Positions 50,960 to 58,916 of a stretch of 64,000 nucleotides of DNA are shown here, one piece after another. A program made the position numbers and the translations under genes. This DNA comes from Janthinobacterium sp. 1_2014MBL_MicDiv (GTDB lineage: Bacteria > Pseudomonadota > Gammaproteobacteria > Burkholderiales > Burkholderiaceae_D): assembly GCF_001865675.1 (NCBI RefSeq), contig NZ_CP011319.1, positions 5,704,001-5,768,000 of the forward strand, given 5' to 3'. The notes beneath the pieces were generated by a model that was not told the DNA's origin, ran no database searches, and saw nothing but the letters and a program-made list of their open reading frames with translations. Each line of letters begins with the position of its first letter. Position 1 is the stretch's first letter.

Positions 50960-51389
50960 GACTACTCCTCAGATATTATTCTCGTTTTATAAATCGATAC
51001 GTTGTACTGATCATTTTTGTAAAACAATCACACATTCTCACGTATGTTACAAATTTCTCACATTTGGCGCCCGCAGGAAAGAGACTAATTAACAATTGTT
51101 GTTTTAACCCCACTTTATAAGCCAGGTTATTACTTTCTGGAATAGCCATGGCGCGCATGGAACTGCTTGGCAGCCTCGCTGAGAAGAGGCGAAAAGAAGA
51201 ATGAGGGATGGATGGGACGAAGGACGGGAGGCGGCCGCAGCAAAAAGCACGGCGCCAATAGCAATGGGGCCGGGCGCATTCACGATTGTGAACAGGCCCG
51301 GCCCCATCATCAGGCAGCGGGACACCCCGCCAGCCTGGAACAGCTGTCAACACCTGGTGCTACGGTGTTGTCAGCCGCCCTTGAAACTC
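50960..51389. other. Intergenic region between the receptor gene and rpsJ
   Basis: These 430 bases hold no gene I can support. The left part (50960-51110) is AT-rich and is the likely promoter and leader of the receptor gene. The right part is GC-rich and purine-rich and contains the large dyad listed separately. No terminator with a T tract is visible after rpsJ. Confidence 0.6.
51266..51305. repeat. Nested dyad downstream of rpsJ
   Basis: GGGGCCGGG (51266-51274) pairs with CCCGGCCCC (51297-51305). Inside lies a second palindrome, TTCAC-GATT-GTGAA (51279-51292). Without a T run it is more likely an mRNA-stabilising structure or binding site than a terminator. Confidence 0.5.
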
Positions 51390-51707
51390 TTATTGCAGTT
51401 TGATTTCAACATCAACACCAGCTGGCAGGTCCAGCTTCATCAGCGCGTCAACGGTTTTGTCCGTTGGGTCAACGATGTCCATCAGGCGTTGGTGCGTACG
51501 GATCTCGAACTGATCGCGCGAAGTTTTGTTGACGTGCGGGGAACGCAGCACATCGAAACGCTGAATACGGGTAGGCAGTGGTACTGGGCCTTTGACGACA
51601 GCGCCGGTGCGCTTCGCGGTTTCAACGATTTCCAGAGCGGACTGGTCGATCAGTTTGTAATCGAAAGCCTTCAGGCGGATACGGATTTTTTGGTTTGGTG
51701 CCGACAT
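51390..51707 (-). CDS. rpsJ: 30S ribosomal protein S10
   Basis: S10 is both a 30S head protein and, as NusE, a transcription antitermination partner of NusB. It is 105 residues with IRIRLKAFDYKLIDQSALE, GPVPLPTRIQRFDVLRSPHV and ends VDVEIKLQ. It is isolated: a terminator separates it from tuf upstream, and the next S10-operon gene, rplC, is 9.5 kb downstream. An in-frame AAGGAAATATC ribosome site is present. Confidence 0.97.
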   Translation of the reverse strand: MSAPNQKIRIRLKAFDYKLIDQSALEIVETAKRTGAVVKGPVPLPTRIQRFDVLRSPHVNKTSRDQFEIRTHQRLMDIVDPTDKTVDALMKLDLPAGVDVEIKLQ

Positions 51708-51834
51708 GATATTTCCTTAAAAGAACGAACCGCGCGGTCTGCACGGCAATGAGGTCATACGGGAATTTCTGACGCAACAACCGTCAGGGTCGACATGATA
51801 GCACCAAAATGCTTGCCAACCCCGGCAGTTGAAT

Positions 51835-51873
51835 AAAAAGAGGGGCGCCGGGCGACGACGCTTCCTCTTTTTT
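51835..51873 (-). terminator. Terminator between tuf and rpsJ
   Basis: AAAAAGAGG and CCTCTTTTT form the outer stem, with a GC-rich inner helix. On the minus strand it ends in a T run and lies 14-50 bases after the tuf stop. Confidence 0.78.
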
Positions 51874-51886
51874 GCAGGCTTAAGAA

Positions 51887-53077
51887 TTAAGCCAGGATTT
51901 TTGCAACAACGCCGGCGCCGACGGTACGACCGCCTTCACGGATAGCGAAGCGCAGACCTTCTTCCATCGCGATCGGGTTGATCAGCTTGACGGTGATCGA
52001 CACGTTATCGCCTGGCATAACCATTTCTTTGTCTGCTGGCAACTCGATCGAACCAGTTACGTCCGTCGTGCGGAAGTAGAACTGTGGACGGTAGTTGTTG
52101 AAGAATGGCGTATGACGGCCGCCTTCGTCTTTCGACAGAACATAGATCTCGCCGGTGAAGTGAGCATGCGGCTTGATCGAACCTGGCTTGGCCAGAACTT
52201 GACCACGTTGCACGTCTTCACGCTTGGTGCCGCGCAGCAGCAGACCAACGTTGTCGCCTGCTTGACCTTGGTCCAGCAGTTTGCGGAACATTTCCACGCC
52301 GGTGCAAGTCGTTTTGACGGTATCGGTGATACCGACGATTTCGATCTCTTCGCCGACTTTAACAATGCCGCGCTCGATACGACCGGTAACCACGGTACCG
52401 CGACCCGAGATCGAGAACACGTCTTCCACTGGCATCAGGAACGCACCGTCAACAGCGCGCTCTGGCGTTGGGATGTAGGCATCCAGCGCATCGGCCAGAC
52501 GCAGCACTGCGTCAACGCCCATTTCGCCTTCTTTGCCTTCCAGCGCCATACGTGCCGAACCTTTGATGATTGGCAGGTCGTCGCCTGGGAATTCGTACTT
52601 CGACAACAGCTCGCGCACTTCCATTTCAACCAGTTCCAGCAGCTCTGCGTCGTCGACCAGGTCGCACTTGTTCAGGAACACGATGATGTATGGAACGCCA
52701 ACTTGGCGGGCCAGCAGGATGTGTTCGCGGGTCTGTGGCATTGGGCCGTCAGCTGCGGAGCACACCAGGATCGCGCCGTCCATCTGCGCGGCACCGGTAA
52801 TCATGTTTTTGATGTAGTCGGCGTGGCCTGGGCAGTCAACGTGAGCGTAGTGACGCGTTTCCGTTTCGTACTCGACGTGGGCGGTGTTAATCGTGATACC
52901 GCGCGCTTTTTCTTCTGGAGCCGCATCGATCTGGTCGTATGCTTTAGCTTCGCCGCCGAATTTCTTCGACAGAACCGTTGCGATTGCAGCGGTCAGCGTG
53001 GTTTTACCGTGGTCGACGTGGCCGATGGTGCCGACGTTGACGTGCGGCTTGGTCCGTTCGAATTTACCTTTTGCCAT
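51887..53077 (-). CDS. tuf: Elongation factor Tu
   Basis: A 396-residue GTPase delivering aminoacyl-tRNA. Motifs are GHVDHGKTT (G1), DCPGHADY (G3) and NKCD (G4), with domains 2 and 3 intact. Last gene of the str operon; a second tuf copy, common in this group, would lie elsewhere. Confidence 0.98.
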   Translation of the reverse strand: MAKGKFERTKPHVNVGTIGHVDHGKTTLTAAIATVLSKKFGGEAKAYDQIDAAPEEKARGITINTAHVEYETETRHYAHVDCPGHADYIKNMITGAAQMDGAILVCSAADGPMPQTREHILLARQVGVPYIIVFLNKCDLVDDAELLELVEMEVRELLSKYEFPGDDLPIIKGSARMALEGKEGEMGVDAVLRLADALDAYIPTPERAVDGAFLMPVEDVFSISGRGTVVTGRIERGIVKVGEEIEIVGITDTVKTTCTGVEMFRKLLDQGQAGDNVGLLLRGTKREDVQRGQVLAKPGSIKPHAHFTGEIYVLSKDEGGRHTPFFNNYRPQFYFRTTDVTGSIELPADKEMVMPGDNVSITVKLINPIAMEEGLRFAIREGGRTVGAGVVAKILA

Positions 53078-53149
53078 TTTATTCTTCCTTAGAACAATGA
53101 TTTAAATGTAGGGACCGGCATTCTCGTGAAAGCCGGCCCGGAACTTCTA

Positions 53150-55255
53150 TTACTTAGCTTTCGAGCTTACGATTGCTTCAGTCACATGCTTAGGTGCTTC
53201 AGCATAGTGCTTGAATTCCATCGTGTAAGTCGCACGACCTTGGGTCGACGAACGCAACGACGTAGCGTAACCGAACATTTCCGACAGAGGTACTTCGGCC
53301 TTGATGATCTTGCCGCCACCGCCAGCAATTTCATCCATACCTTGCACCATGCCGCGACGCGACGACAGATCGCCCATCACGGTACCGGCGTAGTCTTCCG
53401 GCGTTTCCACTTCCACGGCCATCATCGGCTCCAGGATGACTGGCGATGCTTTGCGGCAGCCATCTTTGAATGCCATCGAAGCGGCCATGCGGAATGCATT
53501 TTCGTTCGAGTCAACATCATGGTACGAACCGAAGAACAGCGTGACTTTAACGTCAACGACTGGGTAGCCAGCCATCACGCCCGAAGTCAGCGTGTCGCGC
53601 ACACCTTTTTCAACTGCAGGGATGTATTCGCGAGGAACGGTACCGCCCTTGATCGCGTCAACGAATTCGAAGCCCTTGCCCGGTTCTTGCGGTTCGATCT
53701 TCAGAACCACGTGACCGTATTGACCACGACCACCCGATTGCTTGACGAATTTGCCTTCCGACTCTTCGCACACTTTACGGATCGTTTCGCGGTAAGCCAC
53801 TTGTGGCTTGCCGACGGTCGCTTCAACGTTGAATTCACGCTTCATACGATCGACGATGATGTCCAGATGCAACTCGCCCATACCGGCGATGATGGTCTGA
53901 CCCGATTCTTCGTCGGTACGCACGCGGAACGATGGATCTTCTGCAGCCAGACGGTTCAGCGCCAGGCCCATTTTTTCCTGGTCGGCCTTGGTTTTTGGCT
54001 CGACTGCCTGCGAAATCACCGGCTCAGGGAAGACCATGCGCTCCAGAACGACGCTTGCCTTTTCGTCGCAAAGCGTATCGCCAGTGGTGGTGTCTTTCAG
54101 ACCCACGACCGCAGCGATGTCGCCAGCGCGCATTTCCTTGATTTCTTCGCGTTCGTTCGCTTGCATCTGCACGATACGGCCGATACGCTCTTTCTTCTGC
54201 TTCACGGAGTTCAACACCGAGTCGCCCGAATTCAGGGTACCCGAGTAGCAACGGATGAAGCACAACTGACCCACGAACGGATCGGTTGCGATCTTGAACG
54301 CCAATGCCGAGAACTTCTCATTGTCGTCAGCTGCGCGCTCGACTGGCTGCTCGTCCTCGTCCAGACCTGGGACAGGTGGAATGTCGATTGGCGATGGCAG
54401 GTACTCAATGACCGCGTCCAACATTGCCTGTACGCCCTTGTTTTTAAAGGCGGTACCGCACAACATTGGAACAATTTCGCTGGCGATGGTACGCTGACGC
54501 AGGGCAGCCTTGATCTCGTCTTCCGACAGGTCGCCTTCTTCCAGGTACTTGTTCATCAGTTCTTCGGACGCTTCAGCAGCGGCCTCGACCATATTTTCGC
54601 GCCACTTGGCAGCTTCAGCCGCCAGGTTCGCTGGAATGTCGCCGTATTCAAACTTCATGCCTTGCGAAGCGTCGTCCCAGATGACCGCTTTCATCTTGAC
54701 CAGATCGATAACACCGGTGAAGACGTCTTCAGCGCCGATAGGCATCTGAATAGGTACTGGGTTGGCTTTCAGACGCGAACGCATCTGATCGTAGACCTTG
54801 AAGAAGTTGGCGCCGGTACGGTCCATCTTGTTCACGAAGGCCAGACGTGGCACTTTGTACTTGTTAGCCTGACGCCATACCGTTTCCGATTGTGGCTGCA
54901 CGCCGCCGACTGCACAGTAAACCATGCAAGCGCCATCCAACACGCGCATCGAACGCTCAACTTCAATGGTGAAGTCAACGTGGCCTGGGGTGTCGATGAT
55001 GTTGATGTGGTGAGCTGGGAAGTTGTTTGCCATGCCTTTCCAGAAGCACGTAACAGCAGCCGAGGTAATCGTGATGCCGCGCTCTTGCTCCTGCGCCATC
55101 CAGTCGGTGGTAGCTGCGCCATCATGGACTTCGCCCAGCTTGTGGTTCACGCCGGTGTAGAACAGGACGCGCTCGGTAGTGGTCGTCTTACCTGCATCGA
55201 TGTGAGCGGAGATACCGATATTACGATAGCGCTCAATGGGGGTCTTGCGGGCCAT
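53150..55255 (-). CDS. fusA: Elongation factor G
   Basis: The translocation GTPase, 701 residues. It starts MARKTPIERYRNIGISAHID at ATG 55255 (the longer in-frame start has no support), with AHIDAGKTT, DTPGHVDF and NKMD motifs in the G domain and domain IV loop SGGRGQYGHV. The switch region RGITI is intact. It lies between rpsG and tuf. Confidence 0.98.
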   Translation of the reverse strand: MARKTPIERYRNIGISAHIDAGKTTTTERVLFYTGVNHKLGEVHDGAATTDWMAQEQERGITITSAAVTCFWKGMANNFPAHHINIIDTPGHVDFTIEVERSMRVLDGACMVYCAVGGVQPQSETVWRQANKYKVPRLAFVNKMDRTGANFFKVYDQMRSRLKANPVPIQMPIGAEDVFTGVIDLVKMKAVIWDDASQGMKFEYGDIPANLAAEAAKWRENMVEAAAEASEELMNKYLEEGDLSEDEIKAALRQRTIASEIVPMLCGTAFKNKGVQAMLDAVIEYLPSPIDIPPVPGLDEDEQPVERAADDNEKFSALAFKIATDPFVGQLCFIRCYSGTLNSGDSVLNSVKQKKERIGRIVQMQANEREEIKEMRAGDIAAVVGLKDTTTGDTLCDEKASVVLERMVFPEPVISQAVEPKTKADQEKMGLALNRLAAEDPSFRVRTDEESGQTIIAGMGELHLDIIVDRMKREFNVEATVGKPQVAYRETIRKVCEESEGKFVKQSGGRGQYGHVVLKIEPQEPGKGFEFVDAIKGGTVPREYIPAVEKGVRDTLTSGVMAGYPVVDVKVTLFFGSYHDVDSNENAFRMAASMAFKDGCRKASPVILEPMMAVEVETPEDYAGTVMGDLSSRRGMVQGMDEIAGGGGKIIKAEVPLSEMFGYATSLRSSTQGRATYTMEFKHYAEAPKHVTEAIVSSKAK

Positions 55256-55363
55256 AATTAATCCTAAATGAATGGACAAAACCGAGCAGCATTTTTTTGC
55301 AAAAATGAGCCCGGCCTCGAACAACAGATGCTTGACAGCCGCCTTGCGGTAGCTGGCTTTATA

Positions 55364-55834
55364 TTAGAAGCGGAAATGCGAGAACGCTTTGTTCGCTTCA
55401 GCCATACGATGGACTTCGTCGCGTTTTTTCATCGCGCCGCCGCGGCTTTCAGCCGCTTCCATCAGCTCACCGCCGAGGCGTTGTGGCATCGATTTTTCGC
55501 TGCGCTTGTTAGCAGCTTCACGCAACCAACGCATGGACAGAGCCATACGACGGACTGGGCGAACTTCGACCGGCACCTGGTAGTTTGCACCACCGACGCG
55601 ACGGGATTTCACCTCAACCAATGGCTTGGCGTTGTTGATTGCGGTAGCAAAAACTTCGAGCGGATCTTTGCCCGATTTTGCTGCGATGTGCTCGAAAGCA
55701 CCGTAGATGATGTTTTCTGCAACCGATTTTTTACCGGACAGCATCAGCACGTTTACAAATTTAGCGACATCAGTGTTGCCGAATTTTGGATCTGGCAAAA
55801 TTTCGCGCTTGGGTACTTCACGACGACGTGGCAT
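55364..55834 (-). CDS. rpsG: 30S ribosomal protein S7
   Basis: S7 nucleates 30S head assembly; in E. coli it represses the str operon. It is 156 residues, starting MPRRREVPKREILPDPKFG, with RRVGGANYQVPVEVRPVRR. ATG at 55834 has a usable AAAGGAATTG site; the upstream ATG five codons earlier is less likely. Confidence 0.97.
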   Translation of the reverse strand: MPRRREVPKREILPDPKFGNTDVAKFVNVLMLSGKKSVAENIIYGAFEHIAAKSGKDPLEVFATAINNAKPLVEVKSRRVGGANYQVPVEVRPVRRMALSMRWLREAANKRSEKSMPQRLGGELMEAAESRGGAMKKRDEVHRMAEANKAFSHFRF

Positions 55835-55986
55835 ATCAATTCCTTTCAATCTTCAGTTGAGCGCGCGTTCTTCGCACACTCGCGGACGACCATCATAGTC
55901 CTCCACTTACTCGACCAGATGCGGTCGACTACATTCACTTAGCTAGTTGCCACTGAGCGAAACTTGGGTTTGCTGCGTACAACTTA

Positions 55987-56370
55987 TTACTTCTTGCCTG
56001 CTTTAGCGCGCTTGGTACCGTACTTCGAACGCGATTGCTTACGGTCTTTAACGCCTTGGGTATCCAGGGCACCGCGAACCATGTGGTAACGCACACCCGG
56101 CAAATCCTTAACGCGACCGCCGCGCAGCAGCACAACACTATGCTCTTGCAGGTTATGGCCTTCACCGCCAATGTACGAAATGACTTCGAAACCATTGGTC
56201 AGACGAACTTTAGCGACTTTACGCAAAGCCGAGTTAGGCTTCTTTGGAGTCGTGGTGTAAACACGTGTGCAGACGCCACGCTTTTGCGGGCTGTTTTCCA
56301 GCGCCGGCGATTTGCTCTTCACGGTCAAAGCGACGCGTGGATTGCGAATCAATTGATTGATGGTTGGCAT
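55987..56370 (-). CDS. rpsL: 30S ribosomal protein S12
   Basis: S12 monitors decoding. It is 127 residues and highly conserved. Lys43 (in TPKKPNSALRK) and Lys88 (in RGGRVKDLPGV) are the wild-type residues, so no streptomycin-resistance change is seen. First gene of the str operon. Unlike many betaproteobacteria, rpoBC does not lie directly upstream. Confidence 0.98.
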   Translation of the reverse strand: MPTINQLIRNPRVALTVKSKSPALENSPQKRGVCTRVYTTTPKKPNSALRKVAKVRLTNGFEVISYIGGEGHNLQEHSVVLLRGGRVKDLPGVRYHMVRGALDTQGVKDRKQSRSKYGTKRAKAGKK

Positions 56371-56795
56371 CGTTATAAATCCAACAAAAAAATACGATTA
56401 ATAACCCGGGCAAGATGCCCGGCGACTAAAACCTCGTCCCGCTTCTATCTGCTGCGCACCGGAGGCACCCGCAGCCACTCGATAAGGAGCGGCCAAGAAA
56501 TACCAAGTAACACGTAAACGATGTGCAGAATAAAATCGAGAACTCGCTAGTTTAGACCTTGTGTTACAGGGGGTCAATCAGTTTACGGCTTTTTGCTATA
56601 AAAAAAGGCAAAAAACGGCGCCGTTCGTGGCATTTTGGCTAATGATTTCCGTATTCTGCCGCATATCCCCGGCACGAAGAGATTGACTATTCGGCATTCT
56701 TTCCCTGCACCCAAGCATCTGACGAGGCCGCTCTTGTATGACCGCAAGATGACAAAAGGATTGATAATAGCGGACATTTTTTGCTGCCTTCCCTT
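56371..56795. other. Divergent regulatory region between rpsL and the phosphoethanolamine-transferase-like gene
   Basis: These 425 bases contain the rpsL promoter (listed) and a ~180-base rpsL leader with a CCGGGCA/TGCCCGG hairpin near 56405-56421. On the other side is an A/T-rich stretch (56590-56615) and the upstream region of the plus-strand gene, where no clear promoter is visible. No rpoC remnant, tRNA or small gene is recognisable. Confidence 0.6.
56549..56577 (-). promoter_or_regulatory. Sigma-70-type promoter of the str operon
   Basis: On the minus strand TTGACC is followed by exactly 17 bases and TAAACT. It lies about 180 bases upstream of rpsL and gives the str operon its own transcription start. 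Confidence 0.68.
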
Positions 56796-58721
56796 ATGCG
56801 CCCCTTGCTTCGCCCCGCCAACCTGTTCCTGCTCCTGAGCTATGCCTTGCTGACGGCCGTGCCCTTCATCCCGGTGCTGCTGGGCCGCCCGCTCGAGCAT
56901 CCGTGGCAGATGCTCACGTTCGAGCTGCTGGCCTGGCTGGCCGTGTGGGGCGTGTTCAAGCGTCCCGCGTATTTCCACTGGCTGCTGCTGCCCGCCTTTC
57001 TCGCCCTGCCGACGGAAATCTACCTGTTCATCTTCTATGGCCAGGGCATTTCCACGCATCACCTGGGCATCATCGTCGAGACCAGTCCCAAGGAAGCGAT
57101 GGAATTCCTCGGGCAAAAAGTGTGGCTGATGGGCGCCGTCATGCTGGGCGTGATCGCCTGGTGCGCCGTGAGCTGGTACGCGGCCACGCGCACGCGCGAC
57201 CTCGACTGGCGCGGCAAGACGCGCCCGGTCGCCTGCCTGCTGCTGCTCGCGCTGGCCGCCTTCTGGGCCTATGGCCATGAATTCGGCTTCGACGCCAAGG
57301 TCCTGCACAGCGCCGCCGCGTCCGCCAAGGCCAGCCCGCCGGCGGCCAGCGGCAAGGCGGGCGCGTCCGGCTTCGGCGACGCCAGCGCCACGGACGACGA
57401 GACGGCCGAGGAAGACGAGGAAAGCAGCAAGCCCGAGAACGCCAGCATCGCCGGCGCCGACGAGACGGGTCTGGGCTGGCCCAGCCTGCCCCACTGGGCA
57501 CGCCTGCCCTACACCTTTGACACCATCAGCAATTCCTGGCCCTTCGGCCTGATGGCGCGCGGCCTCGATTTTTACAAGGAACGCAAATACCTGGCCGAAC
57601 TGGGGCAGAAAAGCAGCAGCTTCCGCTTCGGCGCGCACCAGCAAAACCCCGATCCCCATCCGGAAGTGGTGGTGATGGTGATCGGCGAATCGTCGCGCTA
57701 TGACCGCTGGAGCCTGAACGGCTACGAACGCGACACCAATCCCCTGCTGAAACAGGAAAGCAACCTGGTGCCGCTGGCCGACGTCATCACGGCCGTTTCC
57801 GCCACGCGCCTGTCCGTGCCCGTCATCATCTCGCGCAAGCCGGCCACCCAGAGCCTCAAGGACGGGTTTTCGGAAAAATCCTTCCTGACGGCCTACAAGG
57901 AAGCCGGCTTCAAGACCTACTGGCTGTCGAACCAGATCTCGTTCGGCCAGTTCGACACGCCCGTCTCCGTGTTTGCCAAGGAAGCGGACGTGGTGCAGTT
58001 CCTGAACCTGGGCGGCTTTACCAACAGCTCGAACTTCGACCAGATCCTGTTCGACCCGTTCAAAAATGCGCTGGCCGACCCGGCGCCGAAAAAGCTCATC
58101 GTGCTGCACACCCTGGGCAGCCACTGGAACTACAGCCAGCGCTATCCCAAGCAATTCGACAAATGGCAACCCTCGCTGTTCGGCGTCGACAAGCCCGTCT
58201 ACACGGATACGGCCATCAAGCCACAGCTGAACAACAGCTACGACAGCTCCATCCTGTACACGGACTGGTTCCTGTCCAGCGTGATCGGCATGCTGAAGGA
58301 CGATGGCCAGCGCACCGCCCTGCGCAGCTCCCTCGTCTACGTGGCCGACCATGGCCAGACCCTGTACGACGGCACTTGCCGCCTGGCCTTCCACGGGCAT
58401 AACACGCAGTTCGAATTCCACGTGCCCGCCTTCGTCTGGTACTCGCCGCAATTCCAGCAGCATTATCCGGACAAGGTGACGCAGCTGCGGCGCCATCAAA
58501 AGGCGCGGCTGTCGACGGAAAACATGTTCCACACCCTGCTCGACCTCGGCGACATCCGCTTTGCCGGCGAACAGCCCGAATGGAGCATCGCCAGCCCCCG
58601 CTTCAAGCAGCACAAGCGCTATGTCGACAGCTACGGCTGGACCAATTACGACAACGCCATCATCCGCGGCGACTGCCGCGAAGTGATCGACAAGAGCACG
58701 CCGGAAAAGCAGGACAAGTAG
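56796..58721 (+). CDS. Phosphoethanolamine transferase-like sulfatase-fold membrane enzyme (EptA/CptA family)
   Basis: A ~641-residue enzyme. Four to five N-terminal membrane helices are followed by an Ala/Ser and acidic low-complexity linker (about residues 180-220), then a periplasmic alkaline-phosphatase-fold domain. Family signatures are VVVMVIGESSRYDRWSLNGY near 291-310, HTLGSHWNYSQRYP, YDSSILYTDWFLSSVI, VADHGQTLYDG (metal Asp/His) and FHGHNTQFE. The family transfers phosphoethanolamine to lipid A or LPS core via a threonine nucleophile. Here both residues after the motif's GE are serine (299 and 300). ATG at 56796 is chosen; a TTG five codons earlier is possible. No ribosome site is clear for either. 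Confidence 0.82.
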   Translation: MRPLLRPANLFLLLSYALLTAVPFIPVLLGRPLEHPWQMLTFELLAWLAVWGVFKRPAYFHWLLLPAFLALPTEIYLFIFYGQGISTHHLGIIVETSPKEAMEFLGQKVWLMGAVMLGVIAWCAVSWYAATRTRDLDWRGKTRPVACLLLLALAAFWAYGHEFGFDAKVLHSAAASAKASPPAASGKAGASGFGDASATDDETAEEDEESSKPENASIAGADETGLGWPSLPHWARLPYTFDTISNSWPFGLMARGLDFYKERKYLAELGQKSSSFRFGAHQQNPDPHPEVVVMVIGESSRYDRWSLNGYERDTNPLLKQESNLVPLADVITAVSATRLSVPVIISRKPATQSLKDGFSEKSFLTAYKEAGFKTYWLSNQISFGQFDTPVSVFAKEADVVQFLNLGGFTNSSNFDQILFDPFKNALADPAPKKLIVLHTLGSHWNYSQRYPKQFDKWQPSLFGVDKPVYTDTAIKPQLNNSYDSSILYTDWFLSSVIGMLKDDGQRTALRSSLVYVADHGQTLYDGTCRLAFHGHNTQFEFHVPAFVWYSPQFQQHYPDKVTQLRRHQKARLSTENMFHTLLDLGDIRFAGEQPEWSIASPRFKQHKRYVDSYGWTNYDNAIIRGDCREVIDKSTPEKQDK

Positions 58722-58916
58722 AGCGCCCCCGGCACGCCGGCGCCGGCAGGGACTCGGCGCCGCATCAACGCCTGCCGACGGCTGCAGGCGGACAGGCCTG
58801 GACGGCGCGGACACGGCGGACAGCCGGACAGCGGGAATTTTTTCCTTGCAAATCAATAGCTTGAATCTGGCATGGAACGTGCATACAGGATGTGCATTGT
58901 CCACGAAACGTCCGCC

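Noticed and set aside
41882..51389. The 9.5-kb block as a classic transposon, integron or genomic island
   Set aside because: No transposase, integrase, terminal repeats, target duplication or tRNA edge is visible; composition by eye is like the neighbours.
51708..51834. A sigma-70 promoter for rpsJ
   Set aside because: TTGGCA and TATCAT occur but only 13 bases apart; other pairs are no better, so no site is listed although one is expected.
53126..55261. Long plus-strand frame opposite fusA
   Set aside because: Complement of EF-G; no recognisable domain or ribosome site.
55987..56370. Streptomycin-resistance substitution in rpsL
   Set aside because: Lys43 and Lys88 are both wild type.
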